Source: Mactra quadrangularis | Taxonomy: Eukaryota; Mollusca; Bivalvia; Venerida; Mactridae | NCBI GenBank assembly: GCA_025267735.1 | Contig: CM046295.1 | Coordinates: forward strand, 18,818,938-18,882,937 | Length of the DNA stretch: 64,000 bases | Direction of reading: 5' to 3' | Shown: positions 46,658-59,257 of the stretch, in pieces | Layout of the letters: every line of letters starts with the position of its first letter | How positions within the stretch are numbered: position 1 is the stretch's first letter | Program-made: the position numbers and the translations under genes | The notes under the pieces: model-generated | The model's input: only the letters and a program-made list of their open reading frames with translations | What the model was told of the DNA's origin: nothing | The model's database searches: none

Positions 46658-47493
46658 AATTATTTATCTACTATTGCAATAAACAAAATAAATCAAACTT
46701 TTCTATATATGTTTTTTTTTCAATTTGGTCAGTTATATTTTCATGGTCGAATAACCACTCTATATTTAACTGGTCATTCAAGAATTGACATCCTAAAACG
46801 CTGACCAGTTGAACATTGAGTGTTTATTGATCCGTGCAATCATTGGTCAGTAATTTGTTCAATATTCTTTACGTCAGTTAAGCGTTTTATAGTTATTTGG
46901 CCATTTAATTTGCTAAAAAACATCTTATTTTACCAATGACTAAATGGTCAGTAAAGCGTAAGACATTAGTTCGCTCATTAAAGCTTTTTATTAATATATA
47001 AACTCTTAATCATTTGGTCAGTAAAACAATTTTTTATTCATTTTAGTCAGTTAAACATTTTACCATCATTTGGGCAGTTATCTATTCTGACATTCAAAGA
47101 TAATATTTAAATCATTTTCTTCTGAAATAAATACCTCTTGTCTATTTGTTAAATTCTCTGAAATTATTAATTGAAAAATTATTCTTAATGTAAAATCATA
47201 AATATCGCTGTCTAATCTTTCTATTTTTAATTAAGTATTCTTTTTTAAATTATTTTTTAAACAAATTATTATTTTTTATAATGACATTATTAAATTTGGT
47301 AATATATCACATCAACATAAAATATAATAAAATAATCCAACAATATCAACAAAACACTCGAGCGATACAGTCATTTTAATCCCTTCTTTGTTTAACTGGT
47401 CAGTTAAGAACATAATTGCACTATGTTTAACTCGTCAGTTAAGCGCACTATATTTAACTCGTCTGTTAAGCGGTCAGTGTTTTAGGAAAACCC

Positions 47494-47576
47494 GTAACCT
47501 AGGAAGTGTCGAGCTATCCGCCATTTTGTCAACACTGTGTTCATAGCAACAACCTAGGCTAATGGAAGATTTATAG
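47494..47576 (+). other. Putative non-coding exon 1 of gene copy 4
   Basis: Conserved block ending TTTATAG followed by GTAGAA. The donor is weaker than in units 2 and 3. Confidence 0.35.
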
Positions 47577-50500
47577 GTAGAACTTAATTACAATAATTGA
47601 TTTTATTTAATCTTTGTTTTAGCTGTTTAATAAATTGAATTATGTTTTTAACAAGCACCTTTTAGCTTTACGTTTATCCAAAATTGAACGAAAATCTATA
47701 TCGACGACAAAATATACGCGCACTTTCGGTTTCGTTGTTTTACAAAATTTATCTTTGCAAATTCAAAATTCCGTTGTATCGATGATAAACTAACACAAAT
47801 ATTTTGTTAGTTTATTATTTAATTGGTGAAGTTTTAGGAACCGCTATAAAAATGTTCGATTTTCCGAGAATTGGTAGTAGCTATTTTTAGAATCGTTAGA
47901 CCATTTTCCGAAAATACCATATTCGTACTCAATATAATCGTACTTGAAATTTCGCCGCTTGACCAAATTATGTAACGTGGCTATCTTTAATTTTGTGTGC
48001 TTTCGCATAATTTATAAAGCAGTGGCTAGAGTTACAGTAACTCTAGGTTCCGTGTTTAAGGTCACGGGGGGACGTATCTGTAGACAACCCTGTTGGCGAG
48101 ACTACAGTTACGGGATGATATGGATGTTTCAAATTTTAAATTAAAATTTAAAGAATCATGTTTACATTCGTTATTATTCAACAGAAAGTCATCGGAAAAC
48201 TTGTTTATATTCATTATGTACCTCGAAATAAACAATTATTTACCGACGTGACCTATCCTATCAATTGTTATTACACGCGCCATATTACTAATTTAAACTA
48301 ACCGGATGTTTAATTTATGGCGATATGACGTTGTCGTCTTCAAAGTGTCACATACAATATAATTATAAAGTTTACTTGAGTGATAGAGTTGTATTATAAT
48401 TTGGACTAAAAATGTATAATTTTGGACGGTATTTAAAGCAAATGTTGATAGGAAATAGACAATTTTAGAGTAATTTTAATTGTGAATAATTTGCAGGTGT
48501 CTAGTAAAAAAGTCGGCGGTTTTCGATCGTTAAATTGACTCAATTTCGTCAACAAAAAGGGCAATTTAGCTTGATAAAAAGTGCTTAAGTCAATGAATTG
48601 TTAGAAAGTCGATGTTTTTGTGAAAAAAATCCAGTTTGTCATTCCACACCAAATCTTTTAAATTCTAACGAGAATATTAACGATCAGGTAATAGAAACTA
48701 CCCATTTATAACCAAAAGTTAGTTCTTGCTACCAAAACTTTATGAGTCGCTTGTTTACATTTTGATTTTCATCAGATGCGTTCATTAACAGTATAAACAC
48801 GGGTTCGCTGAAGACCTTTAGCTAACAAAGGTCAGCAATTTTACTAAAATCTCGGCAGTTATCTCGTAGAAAAATCGCTTTTGCAATTAAATAAGCTAAT
48901 TCCACCAAAAAATGCTCAGTACTTTTCCTACAATGCCCCGTGATTCTTCAGTATGCAAATCTGGGGGGGGGAGACTGTCGAGATTTTTCAATTCAATGAA
49001 CAGGTCAATGTTTTAGGTAAAGATCGCGATTATTGAACATGACAATGTAAAAATATATCATTTCAACATTTTTTTTCAAATTGAAGACATTTTGCTTTTG
49101 ATTCTGTCCAAAATAATGGTCGATTTTGCATTCGAACATCGCTGTTTTTCTTGCAAGACTTCAAAGATTTTTTACAGTAAAAATACATAAGAAATTGTCT
49201 ATTAATGTAACAGGGTGATTATTTTATATTACAGTGTATTATATTACATTAAATTTCCTAGTTTAAGGGAGACGACTCAAAAACCTTAATTTATTGATTG
49301 TATACTGGTTATTTCCCTTTATACTTATGTATTAAATATGTTTTTATAAAGCCTGATTAAATTATATGCGGCGGGAAAATATCATGTTTTTTTAGTGATT
49401 TCAATCATAATTACGTATAATAAACTGGTTTAGACCTATTTTTAGTCATTGGCCACCAGGGATGGGGCCAATTAATTGCTCTGAACAATTAATTGCCGAT
49501 TAATTACTGTGTGAAAAACAATGGTAATTGTAATTAATTATTTTATCCAAAAAAATGCAAAACTATGGTAATTATAATTAAGGGTCATTCCATACCAAGT
49601 CACCCAGGGCCTCTTAGTTCAAGTCTTAGATTTTGCTGAAATTTTAACCACATCAAATTTAATCTTATTCATGGAGAAATCCAAAATTTTAGTGTTGTGC
49701 TCAAAATAGTTTTTGAGATACAGATGTTTGAAGTTGGTACGTATTGCACTATTATTGAAGTAAGAAATTGGTCAGTTTTGAGCCATCTTTGAGGGCAACA
49801 TTTTTAAAGTAAGAGAGCTCTTAGAGTCCCTTAATTCCATATATGTACTCACATTTAGGTAAATATTTGAATTTAATAATCATTTAGATTCTTATTTTTT
49901 CCTTTTTTGAGAAATATTGATCGGAAAATGGCCCCGCGGCCAATTTGCGCAAAAAGTTAATTTAGTGCTGTAAAAGTCTTGATTTATAAATTGCAATATT
50001 TTCTTTATTTTTCAGGATATTACTTTAAAAGTTTCAGGGAATATTCTTATAATCATAATTGATATGTATATGGTGTTAATTTATTGTAAATCAATAAAAG
50101 AAAAATATTTTTGTATTTTATTCAAGGGTACCCCCTCTTTTTTTTACGAAATTAGTTATTTTCATAAGTTTGATGTGCTATAATTTTTTTTATTTTTTAA
50201 GATGTTCTTATAGAAATGGGTATACATGTTCTTGATATTGTCCTTAATCATGGAATTGTATTTAAATAAGTTTAAAACTATTTGTTTTGAAGAAAATAGT
50301 CTCTAAAAGTGGCCCAAAATTGAAATTTTTGGTTTTGGCTCTAGTGTTCAAGTAGCCATACAAAAATAGGGACAAATGCTATCGCTCTGAAACTTTTTTA
50401 TTGCATTATCCAACTATATATTAATATCATACTAAAAATAGAGAATGTATTTTACTTCTATCTATAGAAAAATCATGTTTCAAAAAACACCATTTTTACT

Positions 50501-50962
50501 GAATCTAGCTGCATTCGCGCATTCTTGTTGATAGTAATTTTGCATATGAGGAAATATTGGACTGAAATTACTGACCCTTACATATCTGCGTAATGACAGT
50601 AACTCTATTTTAATATGCCGATTTTTGATCTAACAAAAACGAGGCAATTTCTACTTTCTCCAAAATGAAGTTAACACTTCAAAAGGGGAAAAAAGATGTA
50701 CAAGAATTTTTTCTTAAAAGCTTGAGTCTTTGACGCATGACGCCCGGCAAAATGAATCACTGCCGAAATTCATGAAAATATTTCTACTTTTGATATTTTT
50801 TTAAATTGAATAAGGGGAAAATGATTTTGATGGGGATTTTTTTCTGGCGACCGACGCCGACTATCAGCGTCAATTTGTTAAGGAAAAAACCCCGGCCCTT
50901 GTTCATTTATTTTCAAATTTACATGACTTCAATATTATAACGACTGATATCTGTCTTTTCAG
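47577..50962 (+). other. Putative 5' UTR intron, unit 4
   Basis: 3.4 kb ending in TCTTTTCAG. Keeps the 21-bp palindrome (48026-48046). About 686 bases present in unit 1 (10451-11136), including the mollusc-type repeat, are replaced by 1076 unrelated bases (49457-50532). The small ORF of units 2 and 3 is disrupted here. Confidence 0.45.
49457..50532. mobile_element. Foreign block replacing intron sequence, hAT-like left end
   Basis: The left border CAGGGATGGGGCCAATTAAT followed by many AATTAATTG words resembles hAT element ends. There is no matching right end, and no target duplication. A second phrase, GGGTCATTCCATACCAAGTC, starts near 49583 and may mark another truncated repeat. No coding frame of note. 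Confidence 0.6.
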
Positions 50963-50964
50963 AA

Positions 50965-52712
50965 ATGGCTACATCAGGCAATCAACAGAAGAATTCAAGT
51001 ATAAAAGGATCAGACTTCGTGTATGATCTTGTGTGTAAACCTTGCCATCTTGATGATATAGCAAAACCTGCATTTGGATATTGTACTGATTGCGATGAAC
51101 ATCTTTGTTCCATGTGCTATGTTAACCACAAGAAATTGAGACCAAGTAGACATCATAAACTATTGGATTCCAATTCTATGCCTCAAACACAAACACTTGA
51201 TGACACAGACACAGCAGTATCTGATAGTCTTACTACACCGTGTGAGAAACATAGCCAGAAGTGCATTGAATATTACTGCAATGATCACAAGGTGACACTT
51301 TGCAGCGTTTGTGTTACTTTGAATCATACCAAGCATTGTAAAGTTGATTATATCCCTGATATCTCCAAAACTGTCCTGAATAGCGATATCTTACGAGAGA
51401 TAATTGCTAGAGCACAGTCTATTGAGGTCAAGTGTGACTCCGTGAAGAAAAGAACATCACAGGATACACAACAAACGATAGCGTCTTTAAAAAATCACAG
51501 TCTGATTTGAAGAAATACAGAAATGACCTAAACAGAAAACTTGATAACCAGGAAATGGAAATAACCAAGAAGATTACTGATTTGACCGTAGAAAATAACA
51601 ACAATGTAAAGACCACTGGAACAAAATGCGATGTTATGAAAACGGGTACTCAGCTGCAAAAGGATACATTGAATCAAATTAATAAATCAAAACAGCCGAA
51701 TCAACTATTTATAAAAATACAACAAACCAGAAAAATCCTAGACGAATATGAGGACAGTCTACAATCTATTGAAAGCCAACATCACCTTGATAAGTATCAG
51801 TTTATACCAAATACAGCTATACTTGAAGCAGAAAACATACTTGGGACGATATCATCACAGCAACAAGCCATGTCACCATCTACCCATTCCAATATACCAT
51901 CACAAAGACATCAGCGTATAGATATCAAACCGACATACAAGGATGAAATATTGGTGGAAACAAGTGGAGACCAGAGAGAGTGTTGGATCACAGGTATAAC
52001 TGAAATAGTTCCTGATAATTTGGTATTAGCTGATTGTAACAACCGGTCAATCAAACTTGTTGATGTACGAAGTAAATCGGTTACATCAACACTCGGACTA
52101 AAATATGAACCCTGGGATATAACAACAATATCTACAACAGAAGTTGCTGTGACCGTAACTGGTGGACAATATGTACAGTTTGTTGCAGTATCTAACAACC
52201 TGAAGAAGTCTCGTAGGATAAATACCAATGGTCAATGTCAAGGTATATGTTATCATCAAGATAAACTTATTGTTACATACTGTTGGCCTGGTAAACTTGA
52301 AATACTTGATATGAAAGGTACAGTGATCAAATCAATAACCAAAGATACAACAGGTAAATATATATTCTCTCTACCACACTATGTACAAGCTACCAACAAA
52401 AACATTTATATCTCTGATAGAGATAACAACAACATATTAATGGTAGATTATAACGGTATTGTTATATCTAGATGTGAAGTTAAGGATCCTCATGGACTGG
52501 TTTTGTTAAAGGATAGTAGTATTTTAATATGTTCCAGGGGTGAAAATAAACTATATCAACTAACGGTAGATATGAAGAAGTGTACTGTTATATCACAAGA
52601 TGTAGAAAGGCCTCGAGTTATATGTGTAAATCATCAAGATAGTAAAGTATATACTAGTAGGTTTAGTGGTGACAGCAAGACAGACAACAATGTTCTTGTA
52701 TGGAATATATAA
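50965..52712 (+). pseudogene. TRIM-like B-box/coiled-coil/NHL protein, copy 4 (frameshifted)
   Basis: The reading frame matches the other copies to residue 175, where a run of seven A in the paralogues is six A here (near 51488-51493). This shifts the frame and ends the product at 181 aa, with both B-boxes intact (all zinc ligands kept) but most of the coiled coil and the propeller lost. The rest stays open from about 51507 to 52712 with the usual propeller, so the total length is exactly one base short of a 582-aa gene. A single-base loss in a homopolymer may be a sequencing or assembly error. Propeller residues at the variable sites differ again (for example Trp at the position of Phe441, His at 510). 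If the frameshift is real the truncated form could act as a B-box-only fragment. Confidence 0.85.
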
Positions 52713-52965
52713 ATATTCTCATCAATACGTACTCTACATTACATATCATCAGTTTGACATCACACTTCTTGTATGGAATATATGACTTTATATGTACATT
52801 GACATTTATTATGATCAGACTTATCTTAACAGTTTTAATCAAAGAACTGAATGTACACTAAAGTCAAGAGACAAAAATGTTGTCATTTTACTATCAATAT
52901 ATATTTGTTAGACGTACGTATCATTATCACTGAACGTATTGAAATGTCAAGTAACATAATTGCTG
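52713..52965. other. 3' flank of copy 4
   Basis: No gene. Resembles the 3' flanks of copies 1-3 but lacks the third re-copy of the coding end, running from TTAGACGTACGTATCATTAT into the minisatellite. Confidence 0.5.
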
Positions 52966-53899
52966 ACATACAGTGCCATATATATTTGTGACACACTGTG
53001 CCATATACATTTGTGACATACAGTGTCATTATATATTTGTGACATACAGTGTCATTATATATTTGTGACATACAGTGCCATATATATATATATATATTTG
53101 TGACATACATTGCCATATATATTTGTGACATACAGTGCTATATATATATATATTTGTGACATACAGTGCCATATATATATATATTTGTGACATACATTGC
53201 CATATACATTTGTGACATACAGTGTCATTATATATTTGTGACATACAGTGTCATTATATATTTGTGACATACAGTGCCATATATATATACATTTGTGACA
53301 TACAGTGCTATATATATTTGTGACATACAGTGCCATATATATTTGTGACATACAGTGCCATATATATTTGTGACATACAATGCTATATATATTTCTGACA
53401 TACAGTGCCATATATATTTGTGACATACAGTGCCATATATATTTGTGACATACAATGCTATATATATTTGTGACATACAGTGCCATATATATATATATTT
53501 GTGACATACAATGCTATATATATTTGTGACATACAGTGCCATATATATTTGTGACATACAATGCCATATAAATTTGTGACATACAGTGCCATATAAATTT
53601 GTGACATACAATGCTATATATATTTGTGACATACAGTGCCATATATATATATATATGTGACATACAATGATATATATATTTGTGACATACAGTGCCATAT
53701 ATATTTGTGACATACAATGCCATATATATTTGTGACATACAATGCCATATATATTTGTGACATATAGTGCCATATACATTTGTGACATACAATGCCATAT
53801 ATATTTGTGACACACAGTGCCATATACATTTGTGACATACAATGCCATATATATTTGTGACATACACTGCCATATATATTTGTGACATATAGTGCCATC
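52966..53899. repeat. 25-bp minisatellite, about 36 monomers (unit 4)
   Basis: Same monomer as at 25826-26566 with extra TA dinucleotides in several units (TATATATATATATATTTGTG), so the lengths vary. All minus-strand frames remain open over long stretches, producing overlapping ORFs of 71-211 codons that are not genes. Confidence 0.95.
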
Positions 53900-54237
53900 C
53901 GTATATACATTTATACTTGTTAATAACTAGTTTTATTCACGATTGCAGTTAGAATTTAGTTAAGAAATATTATCACATTAGGAAAGTACATAAGAATAGA
54001 TATAATAGATAGTAATATTTGAAAAGGGAATAATGCTACTTCATACTGTTGTAATCGTTTTACATGTACATGTATGATCTTGAGATATGTTTATATAACT
54101 GTTGGTAAAAATTGAAAAGAAATATTAACAAAAGTGTAAAAGTATTTATGGATTACAGTGTATGTCTTATCATACGATTTTTGTATTACTTGAGACAAAT
54201 CAAAACCTAACTTCACAGTTGTAAACAATGTACTGAA

Positions 54238-54560
54238 TATACGGTACCCACCTGAAATTTGGAGGCATTTCCACTTTATAGGCCTGCAAAATTTATAGTT
54301 TTTATCTAAAACAGTTTATTTTCATATCTTATTTAGTTTTGCTTTGTGTTTTGGTTATCATTATAACTTAGACTATTCAAATAGCATAAATATATGTCAT
54401 TGTAAATAATTACAATAAAAATTACTTTGGATGCTAAAGTTTGTCAGATGTTCAATTTTGTAAATATGTTGCATTCATGAGGTTTAATTATTTTATTCAT
54501 GTTGTAAAGAAACTTTTGAAGCCTAATGCATGTTTAAAGTTTATTTTGTATCATTCTATC
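54238..54560. mobile_element. Degenerate relative of the Tc1-like MITE, unit 4
   Basis: Matches 26888-27200 closely (GGTACCCACCTGAAATTTGG start). Confidence 0.55.
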
Positions 54561-54711
54561 ATTGTTGTAATTTCTTATTTTATTTGCATTAAAATATCGA
54601 CACGCCGCCTCAGGCTGTGAAACGTAAACTCTTCATTTTTGTTGTTTTTGTATTTCATAGTTTGTGCGTTTTGCTAATATTTGCTGACCATCACTTATCA
54701 TAGAACCAACT

Positions 54712-55285
54712 AAACCCAGGTCTGTAGCGAGCTGTAGTGTTTTTTTGTGTTGGGTTTTCTGCCGTTGCAACACATTGTATAGGTCATGTAATGGCGGCCA
54801 GTCATCCTACTCACTCCTCTTGGAAAGGCTAAATCTCTGGATTTATCTGTTAACCAACTACTAAGCGCATACTTTCGTCAGTGACTGACAACTACCTTAC
54901 ATAATTAAGAATCATTGGTAGGAGGGATAATGTCTGTAAAAATAATTTCATGACCAAGCTCCACGCAAGTAAGCCCAGCCCGGGAATCGAACCCGTGACC
55001 CCTCGATCAGTAGAGTTGCGTGCTACCAACTGAGCTAGCCGGGCAGCTTAGCGCAGTTGGTAACACGCCAGGATTTCGGATTTTGTGTACTGAAAAAGGT
55101 ACGGTTTCGAATTCCCCCAGCAGAGAGGTTATCCACATCCTCGAAAATTGACAACAATGTCAAGTTTCCTTCAGTTATAAGGTATATTGAGAATTTTCCA
55201 GCATAGTAAAAGTGTAGATGAGTTCTGGTTAGAGACAAAGGTCCGGGAGAGGTCGGTTAGGTGGGCTGGATGCCTAAAATTGTGT
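54712..55285 (+). mobile_element. SINE-A with nested SINE-B, unit 4
   Basis: CCCAGGTCTGTAGCGAGCTG, then a minus-strand SINE-B at about 54735-55048 whose head is the best tRNA-like one in the window (54972-55045, A-box CCAACTGAGCTAGCC and B-box GGGAATCGAACCC in reverse). SINE-A then resumes at TAGCGCAGTTGGTAACACGC. It parallels 27360-27945. Confidence 0.78.
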
Positions 55286-55553
55286 TGACAACCTACTCAC
55301 TGTTCCTGGAAAGGGTAAATGTCTGGATTAAGTTGTAAACCAGTTGATAGGCACATACAGATATGTACTTCCTTCAGTGTATGAAAACTGTCCTACATGA
55401 TTATGAAGCCGTAGTACGAGAAGTACTAGTAGAAGGGAGAAATTGAAGTAGATATAGTTTAATGGCAGAACTCCATGTAAGCATGCCCCGTCTGGGTATC
55501 GAATCCTAAACATTCAATCTGTAGACTTGTTCTCTAACAACTGAGCTAGCCGG
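55286..55553 (-). mobile_element. SINE-B-like body, tail to tail with SINE-A, unit 4
   Basis: Nearly identical to 27946-28208, including the GTACGAGAAGTACTAGTAG local duplication, showing that the 3' flanks of units 2 and 4 share a recent ancestor. Confidence 0.6.
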
Positions 55554-56968
55554 GCGGCTTCTACGATAATAATGACAAGATATTGTCAAAAACATAATTA
55601 TTACAAATTCTTTATTTTAGTTTTTTTGTTGAAAAAAACAAATGACACCATACATTTCATAATATAGAATAAATTATTTCAAATCCCTCATTGTACTAAT
55701 ACACAGTTTATATACAACATAATTAAATTAATAAAACAGAGAAAAGAATAATATGGTGTCATATTTCTGCCATTAGATGACCACCTAACTAGCAAGTGAA
55801 TAAAATGATAATCTAGTTACTTAACTGGTTAACTACTAAATAAACTGGTTAATTATTTGGTTATCTGGTGGCAGAAATATACCACAATAGGTTGATGTTT
55901 TTTTTTAACACTGTTTAACACTGAACTGAAGTCCCATTCAGGTTAGTCAAAAATAATTTGATTAAAATAATCCATCAAAAACAAATAGTTCAAAAATTGA
56001 ACAAAAGCATACTCTCTAGAGTAAAAGGTCAACATAAACTATTGCCTAGCTCTCACTGTGATTTGGACACCCGGGCAAATCTTAGCCACACCGTGATGAA
56101 CAGCATTTAATTGAATCAGTGATAACCGGATAGTAGCCCCGGAGAATTCTAAAATATATACCACCGGGAAGCGAAACCAATACCGGCACATTCCAGGGAT
56201 ATCCAGGTCATCACTGTAGCCCTCACAGCATGACCCTTCTCTTTACCTTAAGACCAACGGTTTTAAGTGCGGTAAACCACCAATGAGCATTCAATTCAGA
56301 TAACAAAATTGTCGTATACGTTTTCTTTATCTGCATGATCATTTGCTGACAATAGTAACTTTAGTAGGAATTCGGTACTATATAAGAAATTCAAAGTCGA
56401 TTTACTGATTGCTCGTATTTTTAGCGAATAATTAAGCAAAAACCATGTCTCGAAGTGAACACAATTCAGACGTGAAATAGTCTCGTTAGAATTTCGGAAA
56501 CTTTATCTATCATAAATGTAACCGAACTACTAAAAAATGTATCCACTGTAATTCTTGTACAGTGATCTTTAGATTTAAGCCAGTGTAGTGAGAAATGTTC
56601 ATATGAAAACCTTATCATCCAATACCTAATTCATTAATAGGGCTAAGCCATTATCATGCTTTGCCTGACGTTCTTTTACCTGTCAAAGTACGACTGGGAA
56701 CCGGACAAATCTATTTGAAAGCTAACCGAAGTTTTGAGAAATTAACTGTCCTTATTGCTTATTACCGGGAGACAAGGAAGCGCATATTTTTACAAGTCTA
56801 AAACTACTGCAAACGAATGATTTTATTGAATTCATCCGATCAAGTTAATACAACATGTTATGTTATTTTAAAGAAAACCAAGATCTATATTTAAGACAAA
56901 AAGCTTTTCGATCAATTGTATTTTGGATAGTTCATACTTTCAACAAAACAAATGTTTAGGCGTCATCA

Positions 56969-58444
56969 CAGTGTTTATTCTAGGATTTGAATAATGTGGG
57001 GGATCTGCCCCCACCTCTTGAAAAAATGTGGGGGATTTTGAAAAAATATGGGGGATGTAAGGCAATGCGATAAATGACCGACTAAAATTAGTTTCCATTC
57101 AGTGCTTTTGAAATAAGTTTGATTTGTAGTTATGAAAAATAAACGAACAAAAAAAACCCAAAAATATGTTTTTAATCGTCAAAGTTTGTTAATAAATAGC
57201 TCTATATATGTATCTAAATTTTAAATAAAAAATTAAGTCATTACATACAATATTAAAAAAATGTTAACGTTAATTCACCTTTCATGTCAATAATCAACAC
57301 AAATATTTTTCCCTATATGTATCTGCCGATTTTTTTGGCGAAATCGAGAGAATGGGCCGAGTTTTCGGCAAAAAAACCACCTTTTGCTGATTTTTTTCGG
57401 CAAAATCGGAAAGAAAAAACTTATTGCCAATTTACCGGTAAAATCGAAAGTTGATGGGATCGCATAATTTTACATTGTCTTGAAACATGCTGAAAGTTAC
57501 GGAGCAACGGCCCGTAATCACACGATTAAATATCAATAATTGTTAGTCAATTACATTATAACCGACCAAGTAGCTCTAAAATCCATAACATAGACATCGT
57601 CCGTCGTTATCGAATTTAGGTCGGCGGCAATCATCAAAGAAGTTGATATGCCTCGACTATCAGTTCAAAAGGACTTAGAACCAACACACTTTAAATTGAT
57701 TTTTAACGACGGTTGTTTTCTTTGTTCATACTCGGATTAAAATTGAATTATATGACCATAAATATTACGATATTCAATGAATATTTTTAAATATTGACAG
57801 TGTCAAAATCACAACTAAGTTTACTCAAACTGCCACTACGAGGTGCTAATTAAATTTTATCACCTGACCTTCGTACTTAATTGCCAACACGTATCCTTTC
57901 AAAACGATTTAACAATTGACATTTGTCATGTTTGTATAACATTGTACATTTTTGGCTTTTTTGTTCGCGGATTGTTTTTTCACAAATCATGTCATGTGTT
58001 GCCTGGCAAGTAAAATTGAGTAATTGCTCAATTCAAATTCGGTATTATAATTAGGCTGATTTTTTATAAAATAAATTAGTTTTAAAGAATAAGCATCTTT
58101 TACTTTTGATAAAGAGTTTACACATTAAAAAGGCAAACTGGATGTTCCGGCGTCCACGGTAAAAAGCTTGCGTCTCTAACACAGGACACACGGCAAAATT
58201 TACATTGAGTTTAAACATTATTTGACTGGTTTTTGCACTTCATATCAAAAGTGGGACGCAAAAAATCCTGAATTTTCCGTCGTAAAAATACGAAGTTTTA
58301 TGGGTACAAAAGGTAAGACTAATCATTGAATTATTGCAACGTGATTTGAAGTGGGGGATTTGTCCCGCACATCGTCAAAATATGTGGGGGATTTTCTAAC
58401 AAAGTGGGGGATTCCCGCGATCCCGCGGCCTAGAATAAACACTG
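56969..58444. mobile_element. 1476-bp non-autonomous DNA transposon
   Basis: Perfect 16-base inverted ends CAGTGTTTATTCTAGG, with CATCA on both sides (56964-56968 and 58445-58449). Unit 4 shows the uninterrupted site GCGTCATCATGCAC. Just inside each end are three copies of (G/A)TGGGGGAT in direct orientation. CAGTG ends suggest hAT, but the visible duplication is five bases instead of eight. No ORF of note. The segment near 58090-58200 resembles the DNA just upstream of the gene coding exon. Confidence 0.88.
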
Positions 58445-58673
58445 CATCATGCACAAATGTTTATATGATAACATAATGTATTTAACAATGTAATTGAGAT
58501 TTTCTACCATTTTTGTTCACGACAATCGTCTTGATGGTTTTAAGCAGGTGAAAAAATATTGGTATGGGTTGATTCAAAGGTCCACTTCCTACAAAATAGA
58601 ACGACCAGTATTATGTAACACAATGCAATTCACATCTATTCACTCCCTTGATTACATATAAAACCGAATATAT

Positions 58674-59257
58674 GGGTCCATTCCAATCATACACTCCGAG
58701 TGCTCGGAGTGGAGTAGCTGAATGGAACGTGTCTGCTCCAGAACGAGATCGGAATTAGAAAAACCAACATGGCGACCATCTGTCAACAACTCACACTGTT
58801 GGAGACAGATAGCGAGGACGAAGCCTCGGTTGATGATATAATGCCTTTGCTAGCTTCTTTTGTATCAGTCTTGTATGTTAAATTATAGTGTTGATATTGA
58901 CGTTTTTCAAAATAATGTTTGGCCTTTTCGTACCATAGAGCGTTGACTGTTGCCATGGTAAAGCGTAAAACTGTTTAAGTATACACACCAAAATACTGCA
59001 AAAAGCTTAAAGTATCATATTACTGATTTGATTGACATTTAAGCTTAACCCTGTCAAAATTGCTCCATAACCTTAAAAAATATACAGCATTATTTCACTA
59101 ACCGCCTCATGCCGCCATTACTACAACAACAACTACTCTCTCTCTGCACCACCTATATTTTTGGAGCGGAGGGAGCACACTCGGAGTGCACTCTTTTGTC
59201 ATTCCTTTGCACATAGGAGTACTCGGAGCACTCCGAGCGCATGAATGGAATAGACCC
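58674..59257. mobile_element. 584-bp PIF/Harbinger-like element
   Basis: Imperfect inverted ends of about 32 bases (GGGTCCATTCCAATCATACA versus GGGTCTATTCCATTCATGCG), 3-base duplication TAT (58671-58673 and 59258-59260), and the empty site visible in unit 4 near 43072. GGG ends and a 3-bp A/T target fit PIF/Harbinger. It is rich in CTCGGAGTGCTC words near both ends. Confidence 0.85.
58769..58888 (+). pseudogene. Short coding remnant inside the Harbinger-like element
   Basis: A 39-codon frame beginning ATGGCGACC and containing an acidic DSEDEAS stretch, in a more GC-rich segment than its surroundings. It has the look of the first coding exon of a transposon gene kept while the rest was deleted; GTATGT near its end could be a donor site. 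Too short to assign with confidence. Confidence 0.35.

Larger units (their letters stand above)
38746..47475. repeat. Long upstream block, copy 2 (unit 4)
   Basis: Aligns with 1-8460 and 55555-62265. Differences from unit 1: about 240 bases (311-552 of unit 1) are missing near 39286, the 1.5 kb segment (1949-3478) is absent, and a 1146-base insertion with a large palindrome is present (45512-46657). The first ~200 bases match 55555-55770. Confidence 0.85.

Noticed and set aside
53228..53863. 211-codon minus-strand ORF and its overlapping neighbours
   Set aside because: Same 25-bp repeat artefact.
54972..55045. Functional tRNA gene on the minus strand
   Set aside because: A- and B-boxes are good, but it is the head of a SINE with a body, tail and target duplication, repeated many times; the anticodon arm is poor.
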